A stretch of DNA of 64,000 nucleotides from Bog-532 sp963830385 (GTDB taxonomy: Bacteria > Actinomycetota > Actinomycetes > Streptosporangiales > Streptosporangiaceae). The DNA is taken from NCBI GenBank assembly GCA_963830385.1, contig CAWHMD010000002.1:1-64000 (forward strand). Direction: 5' to 3'. The notes below the pieces were generated by a model. That model was not told where the DNA came from, did no database searches, and saw nothing but the letters and a program-made list of their open reading frames with translations. This document shows, piece after piece, positions 31,862-40,291 of the stretch. Positions within the stretch are counted from its first letter, which is position 1, and every line of letters starts with the position of its first letter. Position numbers and translations under genes: made by a program.

Positions 31862-32533
31862 ATGGCTCTCCTTCGACCCGTCGCGCGGCCCATGCTGGCC
31901 TCGATCTTCATCCTGCAGGGGATCGACTCCCTGCTGCACCCGGACACCAAGGCCGCGGCCGCCGAGAAGGTGGTCCGGCCGCTGGCCGAGCGCGTGCCCG
32001 CCGTACCCGACCAGGTGGAGCAGGCCGTCCGCCTGAACGGCGCGGTGCAGGTGGTGGCGGGCTCGCTGCTGGCCATCGGCAAGTTCCCGCGGCTGTCGGC
32101 GGCGGCCCTGGCGGCCAGCCTGATCCCCACCACCGCGGCCGGGCACCGGTTCTGGGAAAGCAACGACAAGCAGGAGCGCGCCCAGCAGAAGGTGCACTTC
32201 CTGAAGAACGTGAGCATGCTGGGCGGCCTGCTGATCGCGGCGGGCGACACGGCCGGGAACCCGTCGATCGCCTGGCGCGGGCGGCACGCGGCCGGCACGG
32301 CCAAGCGGGAGGCGGCCCTCACCGCCAAGTCTCTCCAGGCCGAGGCCAAGACCCTGCAGGCTGGGGCCAAGACGGCCAGCGCCAAGGCGCAGGCCCGGGC
32401 GGCCAAGACCGCGGCGAAGACCTCGGCCAAGGCGGCCAAGGCGACGGCCAAGGGCAGCGTCAAGGCCAGTAAGGCCGGGAGCAAGGCGGGCGCCAGGGCC
32501 GGGAAGCTGAGCGCGCTGCTGCCGATCGGCTAG
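31862..32533 (+). CDS. DoxX-family membrane protein with Lys/Ala-rich tail
   Basis: 223 residues. The first about 140 form a DoxX-like four-helix membrane domain (LRPVARPMLASIFILQGIDS, LNGAVQVVAGSLLAIGKFPR, FLKNVSMLGGLLIAAGD). The last about 80 are almost only A, K, T, S and G (AKTAAKTSAKAAKATAKGSV), like histone H1 or HupS tails. Such a strongly basic cytoplasmic tail could hold DNA or acidic partners at the membrane; this is inference. ATG 31862; the 3' end is 11 bp from the convergent HxlR gene. Confidence 0.8.
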   Translation: MALLRPVARPMLASIFILQGIDSLLHPDTKAAAAEKVVRPLAERVPAVPDQVEQAVRLNGAVQVVAGSLLAIGKFPRLSAAALAASLIPTTAAGHRFWESNDKQERAQQKVHFLKNVSMLGGLLIAAGDTAGNPSIAWRGRHAAGTAKREAALTAKSLQAEAKTLQAGAKTASAKAQARAAKTAAKTSAKAAKATAKGSVKASKAGSKAGARAGKLSALLPIG

Positions 32534-32544
32534 GCGCCGGCGGC

Positions 32545-33021
32545 TCAGGCGATCCGGCGCGCTCCGGGCCCGGGCACGGTGGTGACCTCACGCGGCGAGG
32601 TCAGTTCGTGGCCGGCCTCGCACTCGAGGTGCAGCCGGACCGGCGCCTGGCAGTCGCGGTGGGTCAGCAGCACCGGCGGCCCCTCGGGCCCGGTCGCGTA
32701 CTGGTCACCCCAGTGCATCAGCGCGACCATGATCGGGTACAGGTCGCGGCCCTTGTCGGTCAGCCGGTACTCGTGCCGGGCGCGCTGGCCCTCCTCCTGG
32801 TACGGGACGCGCCGCAGCAGTCCCTCGTGCACCAGCCGGGACAGCCGGTCGCTGAGGATCTGCCGGGGCGCACCGGTCCGCCGCTGCATGTCACCGAACC
32901 GGCGGACGCCGCTGAACGCCTCCCGCAGCACCAGGAACGTCCACTTCTCCCCGATGAGGCCGACCGCAGCGCCGACCGCACAGTTGGCGGGGTCGTAATC
33001 CAGGATCCAGGGCCCATTCAT
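32545..33021 (-). CDS. HxlR-family transcriptional regulator
   Basis: 158 residues. The winged helix reads CAVGAAVGLIGEKWTFLVLR, then FGDMQRRTGAPRQILSDRLS and LLRRVPYQEEGQRARHEYRL. The conserved N-terminal Cys (NCAVG) used in redox or electrophile sensing by several HxlR proteins is kept. The C-terminal region is longer than usual (HRDCQAPVRLHLECEAGHEL), with two more Cys. It is divergent from a GNAT gene across 55 bp and may control it. Confidence 0.88.
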   Translation of the reverse strand: MNGPWILDYDPANCAVGAAVGLIGEKWTFLVLREAFSGVRRFGDMQRRTGAPRQILSDRLSRLVHEGLLRRVPYQEEGQRARHEYRLTDKGRDLYPIMVALMHWGDQYATGPEGPPVLLTHRDCQAPVRLHLECEAGHELTSPREVTTVPGPGARRIA

Positions 33022-33076
33022 GTCAGCATGCTAAATCTGGTTGACAGACTCAGCAACTCTGGCTCATGCTGGGTCT

Positions 33077-33703
33077 GTGAGCGGAACTCAGCCGGACGGG
33101 GGTCCGGGATGGCAGCTCCGGCCCGCCGGGCCGGCCGACACCGATGCATTGCGAACGTTCCTGACCGGCCTGTCTCTGCGCACCCGGTACCTGCGGTTCT
33201 TCGCCGGGGTGCTGCCGGTCACCCCGGCCTTCCTGCGCCGGATGAGCGGTGGTGTCACCGCCCGCGGTGAGCTGGTGGACGCGCTGGTGGTGACCGAGCA
33301 GGACACGGTCATCGGGCACGGGATGGCCACCGACACCCGTGACGAGGCCGACCAGCCGGTGACCGAACTGGCGGTCGTGGTGGCCGACGGGCACCGCGGG
33401 CGCGGGGCCGGCTCCGCGCTGATGCGGACGCTGACCAGCCGGGCGGCGGCCCGGGGGGCGACCACCCTGCTGCTGGACGTGCTGGCCGAGAACCGCGAGA
33501 TGCTGGCCCTGATCGCGCACTACTTCCCGGTGGCCGGGTACGCCCGCAGCGGGCCGTATCTCACCATCACCGTTCAGCTGCCCAGCTCCCCGTCGCCCAG
33601 CATTCAGGAGGAACCAGAGCGTGAGCCTGCCGTCAGCCTCAGCCGCGGAAACGTCCCCGGACCCCGACGAGGCGGAACGCCTGCGGACCTACCAGTGGGG
33701 TGA
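33077..33703 (+). CDS. GNAT-family N-acetyltransferase
   Basis: 208 residues. The core strand-loop is ELAVVVADGHRGRGAGSALM (acetyl-CoA pyrophosphate loop RGRGAG), followed by AAARGATTLLLDVLAENREM. The N-terminal LRPAGPADTDALRTFLTGLS is typical of GNATs fused to acyl-CoA synthetases or acting on proteins. GTG 33077 is chosen; TTG 33041 looks more like a -35 box (TTGACA). The last about 28 residues overlap the next gene. Confidence 0.8.
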   Translation: MSGTQPDGGPGWQLRPAGPADTDALRTFLTGLSLRTRYLRFFAGVLPVTPAFLRRMSGGVTARGELVDALVVTEQDTVIGHGMATDTRDEADQPVTELAVVVADGHRGRGAGSALMRTLTSRAAARGATTLLLDVLAENREMLALIAHYFPVAGYARSGPYLTITVQLPSSPSPSIQEEPEREPAVSLSRGNVPGPRRGGTPADLPVG

Positions 33704-34157
33704 CCCGGCGATCTCGGCGGCCGCCGCCCGGCAGGTCGACGGGCTGACGTTCTTCCGTGAGATCGCGGCGGGCAAGCTGCCGATCCCCCCGATCATGGCC
33801 ACGCTCGGGCTGGAGGCGGTGTCGTTCGAGCCCGGCCAGGCGGTGTTCGCGTTCGAGCCCGCCGAGTACCACTACAACCCGATCGGCTCGGTGCACGGCG
33901 GCGTCTACGCCACCGTGTGCGACTCGGCGTGCGGCTGTGCCGTGCACACGCTGCTGCCGGCCGGGGCCTACTACACCTCGCTCGACCTGTCGGTCCGGTT
34001 CATCCGGCCCATCCTCGCCACCACCGGCCGCTTGACCTGCGAGGGCACGGTCGAGAACATCGGCAGCCGCACCGCCCTGGCCACCGCCCGGCTGACCAAC
34101 GCCGAAGGCAAGCTGTTCGCCCATGCGACCAGCAACTGCCTGATCTTCCGCCCGTAG
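33621..34157 (+). CDS. PaaI-type hotdog thioesterase
   Basis: 178 residues with a hotdog fold. The central helix motif is YNPIGSVHGGVYATVCDSAC, with the HGG and catalytic acidic residue expected of PaaI thioesterases, followed by SLDLSVRFIRPILATTGRLT. It would hydrolyse an acyl- or aryl-CoA. GTG 33621 has GGAGG 10 bp before it. It overlaps the GNAT gene by 83 bp and abuts the convergent amidohydrolase stop. Confidence 0.85.
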   Translation: MSLPSASAAETSPDPDEAERLRTYQWGDPAISAAAARQVDGLTFFREIAAGKLPIPPIMATLGLEAVSFEPGQAVFAFEPAEYHYNPIGSVHGGVYATVCDSACGCAVHTLLPAGAYYTSLDLSVRFIRPILATTGRLTCEGTVENIGSRTALATARLTNAEGKLFAHATSNCLIFRP

Positions 34158-35018
34158 CTACTCGGGCAGTTTGAGGCGGTAGACCTGGCAGGCGTTGGCG
34201 TACATCACCAGGTCGGTGGTCTCCTCGTCGGGGCACAGCGCCGCTACCGCCCGGGCGTTCTTCGCGATGCCGGGGATGCCGGGCCAGTCGGTGGCGAAGA
34301 TCATCCGGCGGGTCAGCCGGCCCCAGTGGTGGCGGCTGTAGTACTCGCGCAGCCGGGACGGCGGCAGGCCGGACAGCTCGATCCACACCCGGTCGTAGGA
34401 CAGCGCCAGGAACGCGGCCGCGTCGTACCACCAGCCCCGGCCGCCGTGGGCGAGCACCAGGTTGAGCCGCCGGAAGTCGCGCAGCACGTCGTCCAGCACC
34501 ACCGGGTCGGCGAACGTGTTCGACGCGCCCGGGAACGTGCTGGTGCCGCAGTGGAAGACCACCGGCAGGCCGGCGTCCTGGCAGATCGCGTAGGCCGGGT
34601 ACAGGGACCGGTCGTTGGCCGGGATGCCCGCGTGCACCGGGTGGATCTTGAGCGCGATTGCGCCCAGGTCCAGCTGGCGCTGGAGCTCGTCCTCGACCGG
34701 GTAGTGCAGGTGCGGGTTGACGTTCGCGGCGACCTTGATCCGGTCCGGGTTGAACGCGGCCAGCGGGAGCATGTCCTCGATGGCCTGGATCCCGGTAACC
34801 CGCGGGCTGTACTCGGCCAGCACCATCGCGACGTCGACGCCCTCATCGGCCAGCAGCGCGTCGAACCGGGCCGGCACGATCGTGCCATCGGCGTCGTAGA
34901 GGCTGCTGACCTGGTCCCCGGCCCCGAAGTCGCGGGCCCACTCGTCCCAGTCGAGCTTGACCGTGGGCCGCCGGGCCGGGTGCAGGTGGACGTCGATCAG
35001 CGGGCGGCCGTCCAGCAT
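34158..35018 (-). CDS. Amidohydrolase-2-type metal-dependent hydrolase
   Basis: 286 residues, TIM-barrel. The first metal motif is LIDVHLHPARR (HxH). Further ligands are seen in ALKIHPVHAGIP, VVFHCGTSTFPG and the C-terminal FATDWPGIPGI (Asp). This resembles the ACMSD/gamma-resorcylate decarboxylase group, which contains decarboxylases and hydrolases. ATG 35018 follows GGAGGGGAG and overlaps the stop of the upstream hotdog gene by one base, so the two are translationally coupled. Confidence 0.85.
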   Translation of the reverse strand: MLDGRPLIDVHLHPARRPTVKLDWDEWARDFGAGDQVSSLYDADGTIVPARFDALLADEGVDVAMVLAEYSPRVTGIQAIEDMLPLAAFNPDRIKVAANVNPHLHYPVEDELQRQLDLGAIALKIHPVHAGIPANDRSLYPAYAICQDAGLPVVFHCGTSTFPGASNTFADPVVLDDVLRDFRRLNLVLAHGGRGWWYDAAAFLALSYDRVWIELSGLPPSRLREYYSRHHWGRLTRRMIFATDWPGIPGIAKNARAVAALCPDEETTDLVMYANACQVYRLKLPE

Positions 35019-35503
35019 CAGGCACTCCCCTCCGTGACGTCCGGCCCGGCCTCCGGCCCAGATTCCGGCCCGGCTTCCGGGAGGGGGCGGATCGCCAGCC
35101 GGACCCGGCCCTTGGCCACCAGCTTGCCGGCCTCGTCGCTGATGCCGATGTCCCACAGCTGCAGGGTCCGGCCCTGCTGGGCCGCGCGGGCCGTGACCTG
35201 CAGGCGGCCCGCGCGCACGGGGCGGACGAAGTCGGTGAAGTTGTCCACGCCGACCGCGAACTGGCCGAGGTGGTAGACGGACGCGGTGGCACCCACGCTG
35301 GCGGCCGTCTCGACCGCGCCGGTGTACACGGCGCCGTGCACGATGCCCATCGGCTGGTGATGCTCGGGGCCGGCGTCGATGTGCCCGGTCACCCAGGTAC
35401 ATCCCGGTTCGCTGGCGCCGTCGTTACCGTAGTCATCGATGACCAGGCCGAGCGCCCGGGTGAGAGGGCTCAGCGGGATGTCGCGAAAATTGAGCGTGGG
35501 CAC
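35018..35503 (-). CDS. PaaI-type hotdog thioesterase
   Basis: 161 residues. The hotdog helix reads HHQPMGIVHGAVYTGAVETA and the next strand FAVGVDNFTDFVRPVRAGRL. The acidic residue is kept (E in VETAAS). An E/G/P repeat (PEAGPESGPEAGPDV) makes a short flexible tail. Together with the coupled amidohydrolase it suggests breakdown of an aromatic or acyl-CoA compound. ATG 35503. Confidence 0.82.
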   Translation of the reverse strand: MPTLNFRDIPLSPLTRALGLVIDDYGNDGASEPGCTWVTGHIDAGPEHHQPMGIVHGAVYTGAVETAASVGATASVYHLGQFAVGVDNFTDFVRPVRAGRLQVTARAAQQGRTLQLWDIGISDEAGKLVAKGRVRLAIRPLPEAGPESGPEAGPDVTEGSA

Positions 35504-35548
35504 CGGGGCAGCTTAACCGGCCGATGTAAGCGCACTGGAGGCGGACGG

Positions 35549-36211
35549 ATGATCGAGGCAGTGGTCTTCGACCTGGATGGCGTGCTCATCGATTCCGAGC
35601 CGGTCTGGGAGCACGTGCGGCGCGGGCTGGTCGCCGGGTACGGCGGCCGCTGGCCCGACGACGCCCAGCAGCGCCTGATGGGCATGAGCACCCAGGAGTG
35701 GGCCCGCTACCTGAGCGAGGACCTGGGCATCGGCCTGCCGCCGGACCAGGTGGCCCGGCTGGTCATCCGGGCCATGGCCGGGCAGTACCAGCACCACCTG
35801 CCGCTGCTGCCGGGGGCGGTGGACGCGGTCCGGCGGATGGCCGAGCGGTGGCCCCTCGGGCTGGCCAGCTCCTCACCGCCCGCCCTGATCCACGCGGTGC
35901 TGACCACGGCCGGGATCGCGCCGCTGTTCAAGGCCGCGGTGTCAACCGAGGAGGTGGCGCAGGGCAAGCCCGCCCCCGACGTCTACCTGGCGGTGGTGTC
36001 GCGGCTCGGGGTCGAGCCCGGGCACGCGGCCGCGGTGGAGGACTCCAGCAACGGGCTGCGGTCGGCGGCCGCGGCCGGGCTGCACGTGATCGCGGTGCCG
36101 CGGCCGGAGTACCCGCCCGCCCCGGACGCGCTGGCCCGGGCCGGGCTGGTGCTGGACGACCTGTCCGGGCTCACCGTGGACAAGGTGGCGGCGCTGGGCC
36201 AGCCGTCCTAG
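35549..36211 (+). CDS. HAD-superfamily phosphatase / beta-phosphoglucomutase-like
   Basis: 220 residues, HAD subfamily IA. The nucleophile motif is VVFDLDGVLIDSEP, motif II is LASSS, the lysine lies in QGKPAPDVYL and motif IV is AVEDSSNGLRSA. A helical cap lies between motifs I and II. The sequence groups with beta-phosphoglucomutase and sugar-phosphate phosphatases; it cannot be split further. ATG 35549 with GGAGGCGG before it. Confidence 0.87.
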   Translation: MIEAVVFDLDGVLIDSEPVWEHVRRGLVAGYGGRWPDDAQQRLMGMSTQEWARYLSEDLGIGLPPDQVARLVIRAMAGQYQHHLPLLPGAVDAVRRMAERWPLGLASSSPPALIHAVLTTAGIAPLFKAAVSTEEVAQGKPAPDVYLAVVSRLGVEPGHAAAVEDSSNGLRSAAAAGLHVIAVPRPEYPPAPDALARAGLVLDDLSGLTVDKVAALGQPS

Positions 36212-36519
36212 TCCTCGAGTTCCTGGATCAGGATCCGGGAGCCGGGCGGGGCGATCTTCTGGAAGTCCGCCCCCGCCGCCTGCATTTCCTTCGAGGCCAG
36301 CCCGGCGTCCAGCGTGGCCCGGTCGGGGAAGAACAGCTCGGTGACGCGGTACCAGAGCGGCTCCCCGCCGTCGGCCTCGGCGACGATGATGCCGGACTCG
36401 GCGGGCCGGTCCTGGCCGGGGATGGCGTGGGCCAGCGGCATGTGCTGCTCCCGGTAGTGCCGGTTGAAGGCGTCCGGGTCGTCCGGCTGGGTGTAGAGCA
36501 TGACAATTTTTGCAGTCAT
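36208..36519 (-). CDS. EthD-family protein
   Basis: 103 residues, ferredoxin-like dimeric alpha/beta-barrel. The signature is KIVMLYTQPDDPDAFNRHYR, then EQHMPLAHAIPG and YRVTELFFPDRATLDAGLAS. EthD proteins take part in ether and polyketide-type oxidations but are often of unknown role. It overlaps the HAD gene by 4 bp tail to tail and lies 14 bp downstream of the Ku gene. Confidence 0.85.
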   Translation of the reverse strand: MTAKIVMLYTQPDDPDAFNRHYREQHMPLAHAIPGQDRPAESGIIVAEADGGEPLWYRVTELFFPDRATLDAGLASKEMQAAGADFQKIAPPGSRILIQELED

Positions 36520-36533
36520 GGCAGGACCGTATC

Positions 36534-37505
36534 TCAGGAGACCGCCTTGGGCCGGGGGTGGCGGGCCTGGCGGATGGCCTGCTCGAGGTCGTCGCGGGTC
36601 ATCTTGGACCGGCCGGGGATCTCCAGCTCCCCCGCCAGCTGGGCGAGCTGACTCTTGTTCATCGCGGACAAGTCCTCGCCGTCCGGCTTTTTATGATCTT
36701 TCCTGGACGGCGCCTTGCTGCTCCCCCGGCCGCGGGCATCGGCCACGCTCTGGCGGAGCATCTCGGTCAGGTCGACGACCTTGGACGCCTGCGGGGCCGG
36801 GGCCGCGACCTCGATCTCCTCGCCGGTCCGCTTGCTCTCGATGAGCTCCTCGACCCGTTCGCGGTAGGTGTCGTGATACTGCTCGGGGTCCCAGTCGGTG
36901 GTCATCGACTCGATGAGCTGGCGGGCGATGGTCAGCTCGCGCGGCTTGGCCGCCCGGCCGGCCTCGTAGCCGGTGGCGTCGACCGGGTCGCGGATCTCGT
37001 CGGCGAAGTACATGGTCTCCAGGGCGAGGATATTCTCCTGCGGCCGGACCGCGACCAGGTACTCCTTGCTCCGCATGACCAGGGTCGCGATGCCGGCCCG
37101 GTTGGTGGCCGACATCGCCTGGTGCAGCAGCTCATACGAGCGGTCGGCCCCGTCCCCCCGGGGCGCCAGGTAGTAGGTGCGCTGGAAGTACATCGGGTCG
37201 ACCTCGGACAGGTCCACGAAGTCGGTGATGTCGATGGTGCGGGTCCGGCCCGGCTCGACCGACTCCAGGTCCTCGTCGGTGACCAGCACGTAGGTGTCGT
37301 CGTCGACCTCGCGGCCCTTGACGATGTCCTTGAACGCGACTTCCTGGCCGGTCCGCTCGTTCACCCGCTTGTACCGGATGCGGTCGCTGGTGCCCTTCTG
37401 GAACTGATTGAAGTGCACGGTCTTGTCCTCGGTGGCCGCGTACAGCCCGACCGGGATGTTGACCAGCCCGAAAGCCAGCGCGCCGCTCCAGATAACTCGC
37501 GCCAT
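36534..37505 (-). CDS. ku: Ku DNA end-binding protein (bacterial NHEJ)
   Basis: Homodimeric Ku binds double-strand breaks and recruits LigD. 323 residues: a Ku core from ARVIWSGALAFGLVNIPVGL through SYELLHQAMSATNRAGIATL and ELTIARQLIESMTTDWDPEQ, then a lysine-rich linker. A C-terminal SAP/Rho-N-like helix pair (MNKSQLAQLAGELEIPGRSK) follows, an extension found in many actinobacterial Ku proteins. ATG 37505 with AGGAGGAGC. LigD-type polymerase and ligase genes lie 9 kb away at 46264-48179. Confidence 0.95.
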   Translation of the reverse strand: MARVIWSGALAFGLVNIPVGLYAATEDKTVHFNQFQKGTSDRIRYKRVNERTGQEVAFKDIVKGREVDDDTYVLVTDEDLESVEPGRTRTIDITDFVDLSEVDPMYFQRTYYLAPRGDGADRSYELLHQAMSATNRAGIATLVMRSKEYLVAVRPQENILALETMYFADEIRDPVDATGYEAGRAAKPRELTIARQLIESMTTDWDPEQYHDTYRERVEELIESKRTGEEIEVAAPAPQASKVVDLTEMLRQSVADARGRGSSKAPSRKDHKKPDGEDLSAMNKSQLAQLAGELEIPGRSKMTRDDLEQAIRQARHPRPKAVS

Positions 37506-37588
37506 CGCTCCTCCTGCTCCTACTCCCCCGTGATCGTCAATTGTGCCTGGTCACCAGGGTCAGTGGGAGATCGGGGGAGCCGGGCGGG

Positions 37589-38095
37589 TCAGAATGAGCC
37601 GGACGTCACCGAGCCGGCCGGGCCGCCGCCCATCGGCAGCCGCTGGGCGCGGCCCTGCATGATCACCCGCTGCACGGTGTAGGTGACCGCCAGGTAGATC
37701 AGGATGGTCGAACCGGCCAGGCCGCCGTTCGGGTTGTGCGGGTCGATGAGGAAATCGATACCGAAGTGGGCCGCCAGGCTCAGGATCCACAAGATGCCGG
37801 TCAGCCAGTTGCCCTTGCGCCAGGGCTGGCCGTCCTGCATCCACAGGTGGATGGTGGCGGCCCGGAGCGCCCCGAAAACCGCGGCCGCGACCAGGCTGCC
37901 GGCCAGCGCACCGTAGGCGGTGCCGCTCGGGTGGTGCTTGTCCAGGTACTCGACCAGCTCGATGAGGCCGATGATGCCCAGGATCAGCGGGATGCGGAAG
38001 CTGGCGTTGAGGGGCTGGGAACGCAGCTGGCGGACCACGAGAAGGGCCGCGACCGCCACACCGACGAGGATGGAGATCAGGGTTGTCGACGTCAC
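37589..38095 (-). CDS. Four-helix membrane protein of unknown function
   Basis: 168 residues. Helices: LISILVGVAVAALLVVRQLR, IPLILGIIGLIELVEYLD, GALAGSLVAAAVFGALRAAT and WLTGILWILSLAAHFGIDFL, with a fifth weak segment near ILIYLAVTYTVQRVI. It ends in a glycine/serine-rich tail. The GTG 38095 start is preferred; an upstream extension to 38161 is hydrophilic. It lies upstream of Ku on the same strand, 83 bp apart. Not recognised. Confidence 0.6.
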   Translation of the reverse strand: MTSTTLISILVGVAVAALLVVRQLRSQPLNASFRIPLILGIIGLIELVEYLDKHHPSGTAYGALAGSLVAAAVFGALRAATIHLWMQDGQPWRKGNWLTGILWILSLAAHFGIDFLIDPHNPNGGLAGSTILIYLAVTYTVQRVIMQGRAQRLPMGGGPAGSVTSGSF

Positions 38096-38202
38096 CTGCT
38101 CGACGCTAGGCCCGGCCGGGCCGCGGCGGGAGTGCCGGGCGTCCAGACTCGCCCATGACATCCGTCATGCTGGTCTGAGCGGCCCGGCCAAGTCCGGCTA
38201 AA

Positions 38203-38257
38203 ACTGCAAGTTGCAGTGAAATATGCACTGATCATTGTTTCGTACTGTGCACTGCAG
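38203..38257. promoter_or_regulatory. Cluster of TGCAGT/ACTGCA sites before the XRE gene
   Basis: A perfect palindrome ACTGCAA-g-TTGCAGT (38203-38217) is followed by TGCACTG (38224-38230) and GTGCACTGCAG (38247-38257). The region is AT-rich compared with its surroundings. It likely binds the XRE/DUF5753 regulator or a paralog. Confidence 0.5.
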
Positions 38258-38337
38258 GTTCTAAAACGCGCCGCTTCGGGCTAGCATCATCAGGTAGCCG
38301 GAATATCTATGTTAATGGCCAGAGAGCGTGAAAACCG

Positions 38338-39234
38338 GTGCCTGAGCCCGCCAGTCCCATCGTGCGCCGCCGACGGCTGGCCGCCGAGCTGAGACGATTG
38401 CGTGAACGGGCCGATCTGACCGGCGACTTCGTGGCCGAGCGAATGGGCTGGTCGGCCAGCAAGGTGTCACGGATCGAGAATGCGCACACCTCACCGCGGC
38501 CGGCCGAGATCCAGAAACTGCTGGCGCTGTACGGCATTGAGAGACCGTATGCCGACGAACTGATGGCCCTGGCTCAGGAAGCCAAGCGCAAAGGCTGGTG
38601 GAAAGCCTATTCGGACGCCCTGCCGGGCCCGCACACCCGATTCATCGGGCTGGAGGCCGAAGCCGCCGCCACCTCGATCTGGTGTCCCGAGGTCGTATCG
38701 GGCCTGCTCCAGACCGAGGACTACGCGCGCGAGGTGATCAGGACCGCGAACGAGTCGGCGCCGCCCGGCGAGATCGAGCGCCGGGTCGAGGCGCGCATGG
38801 TGCGGCAGCAGCTGCTGCACCGGGATCCGCCTTTCGCATTAACTGCCGTTATTGACGAATCCGTGCTGATGCGGCGGATCGGCAACGAGCAGATCATGTC
38901 CCGGCAGATCGGCCGGCTGCTCGAATTGTCGGAATATCCCCACCTCAGCCTGCGGATTCTGCCGCTCGACGGCGTTCATCCGGTGGTCGCGGGCGGCTTC
39001 ATCCTGCTGCAGTTCGGCGCGGTGCACGAAGTCAGCTATCACGACGTCGCCTATATCGAGCACGTCACCGACAGCGTCTACGTGGAAGCCGAACGGGACA
39101 CCTTTGTGTACCTCACCGGCTTCCGGCGGCTCTATGATTCCGCGCTCGATTTGGAAGATTCACAAAAGCGGATGGCCCGGGCGCAGCACGACTGGGAATT
39201 GCGGCATCACCCCATTCGGCCGTCGGCAGGATAG
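38338..39234 (+). CDS. XRE-family regulator with DUF5753 domain
   Basis: 298 residues. Helix-turn-helix: RRRRLAAELRRLRERADLTG, then VAERMGWSASKVSRIENAHT. The DUF5753 domain follows, with the hallmark VVSGLLQTEDYAREVI. These regulators are typically paired with a small DUF397 protein, as in the BldB/WhiJ-like actinomycete systems that act on development or antibiotic production. The DUF397 gene lies at 39616. GTG 38338 lacks a clear ribosome-binding site, so a near-leaderless transcript is possible. Confidence 0.9.
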   Translation: MPEPASPIVRRRRLAAELRRLRERADLTGDFVAERMGWSASKVSRIENAHTSPRPAEIQKLLALYGIERPYADELMALAQEAKRKGWWKAYSDALPGPHTRFIGLEAEAAATSIWCPEVVSGLLQTEDYAREVIRTANESAPPGEIERRVEARMVRQQLLHRDPPFALTAVIDESVLMRRIGNEQIMSRQIGRLLELSEYPHLSLRILPLDGVHPVVAGGFILLQFGAVHEVSYHDVAYIEHVTDSVYVEAERDTFVYLTGFRRLYDSALDLEDSQKRMARAQHDWELRHHPIRPSAG

Positions 39235-39615
39235 TCGGCATCATTCGGCATTTACCTGCGCCCGCATTGGCAGGATCGGCCTTTTACAGCGACTTCCGCT
39301 GCTCCGCAGATAGGGATATTTGCCGACCATTTTTAGCCCTTTAATATGTATGAAAACGTCATGACCAGTGAAAACGTGTCAGGTTAGGCGAAGTGGGGCG
39401 CGGTGGCCGCCAATAGCTGCACGAACCCGTCCCGCCGCAAATTGCATGGCAAGGGATCACGCAATCACCAATGTCTCAGATACGTCATGTTGTTTACTCG
39501 CATTGAGCCGCCGCTTCTACTAAGCTGAATTTGTTCACCGCGACCGCCTGCCCGTGGCGGCGAGCAGGCCAGCGCGGAATTAATTCTCTGCCTCATCCCA
39601 ACTAGAGGTGCGTAC
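39235..39615. other. Intergenic region before the DUF397 gene
   Basis: 381 bp with no convincing gene. It is AT-richer than the surroundings and holds two GAAAACGT motifs (near 39350 and 39369). A possible promoter (TTGTTT near 39490) lies about 125 bp before the DUF397 start. No strong hairpin was seen. Base composition suggests regulatory or recently acquired DNA. Confidence 0.4.
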
Positions 39616-39852
39616 ATGAGTTCCGTAATTGAGCCGGGCGCCGAGGCGTCCAGCGCTGAGTCCCAGACCGCCAGCTGGCGTAAAAGCTCCCGGTGCGCCC
39701 ACGGCGACTGCGTCGAGGTCGGTTCACCGCGGGCGGCGACGGTCGCCGTCCGCGACACCTGGCAGCACGGTGCCGGGCCCAGCCTGGCCTTCACCCCCGT
39801 GGCCTGGCGTTCGTTCATCGCCGGGGTCAAGCACGGGGGCGCCCGCCGCTGA
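39616..39852 (+). CDS. DUF397-family protein
   Basis: 78 residues. The DUF397 signature is SWRKSSRCAHGDCVEVG, followed by VAVRDT and the C-terminal FTPVAWRSFIAGVK. Proteins of this family act as small partners of XRE/DUF5753 regulators, probably modulating their DNA binding. ATG 39616 with GAGGTG 8 bp before. The N-terminal extension (MSSVIEPGAEASSAESQ) is longer than usual. Confidence 0.9.
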   Translation: MSSVIEPGAEASSAESQTASWRKSSRCAHGDCVEVGSPRAATVAVRDTWQHGAGPSLAFTPVAWRSFIAGVKHGGARR

Positions 39853-39940
39853 CCCGGTGACGCCGCCCGCCGGCGCGTTCTTTGCGGGTCAGCGGTTTCT
39901 TCTGGTTCCGCTGGGGCCACGGAAAGTGGTACAAGGGGGC

Positions 39941-40288
39941 GTGGACCAGCTTCGGGTGTCGGTCTCCGGTGGAGACTCCTATATCGTCGTCACGCTGGCG
40001 GGCGAGTCTGACGTGTATACGTATGACCAGCTGCGCGGGACGCTGGAGGCGGAGACCGCCAAGGGGGTCGCGCTGCTGATCGTCGACCTCGCCGGGCTCG
40101 AGTTCATGGACTCCACCGGGGTTCAGGTGCTGCTCGACATCCGGGTGATGATGAACTCCCGCGGCGGCAAGCTGGTGCTGGCCCGGCCGCAGAACACGGT
40201 CGCGCGGGTGCTCAACCTGGTGGGCGCCGACCAGCTGATCCCGGTCTACCCGTCGGTGGAAGAGGCGATCGGGGCGTCGCGGAGCTGA
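39941..40288 (+). CDS. STAS-domain anti-sigma factor antagonist
   Basis: 115 residues, SpoIIAA/RsbV-like. The core is DSYIVVTLAGESDVYTYDQL followed by LIVDLAGLEFMDSTGVQVLL, where the Ser of DSTG is the expected phosphorylation site. The fold ends with VARVLNLVGADQLIPVYPSV. It would release a sigma factor from an RsbW-like kinase; such a kinase (53564) and a PP2C phosphatase (50287) are in the window. GTG 39941 follows AAGGGGG. Confidence 0.9.
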   Translation: MDQLRVSVSGGDSYIVVTLAGESDVYTYDQLRGTLEAETAKGVALLIVDLAGLEFMDSTGVQVLLDIRVMMNSRGGKLVLARPQNTVARVLNLVGADQLIPVYPSVEEAIGASRS

Positions 40289-40291
40289 CGC

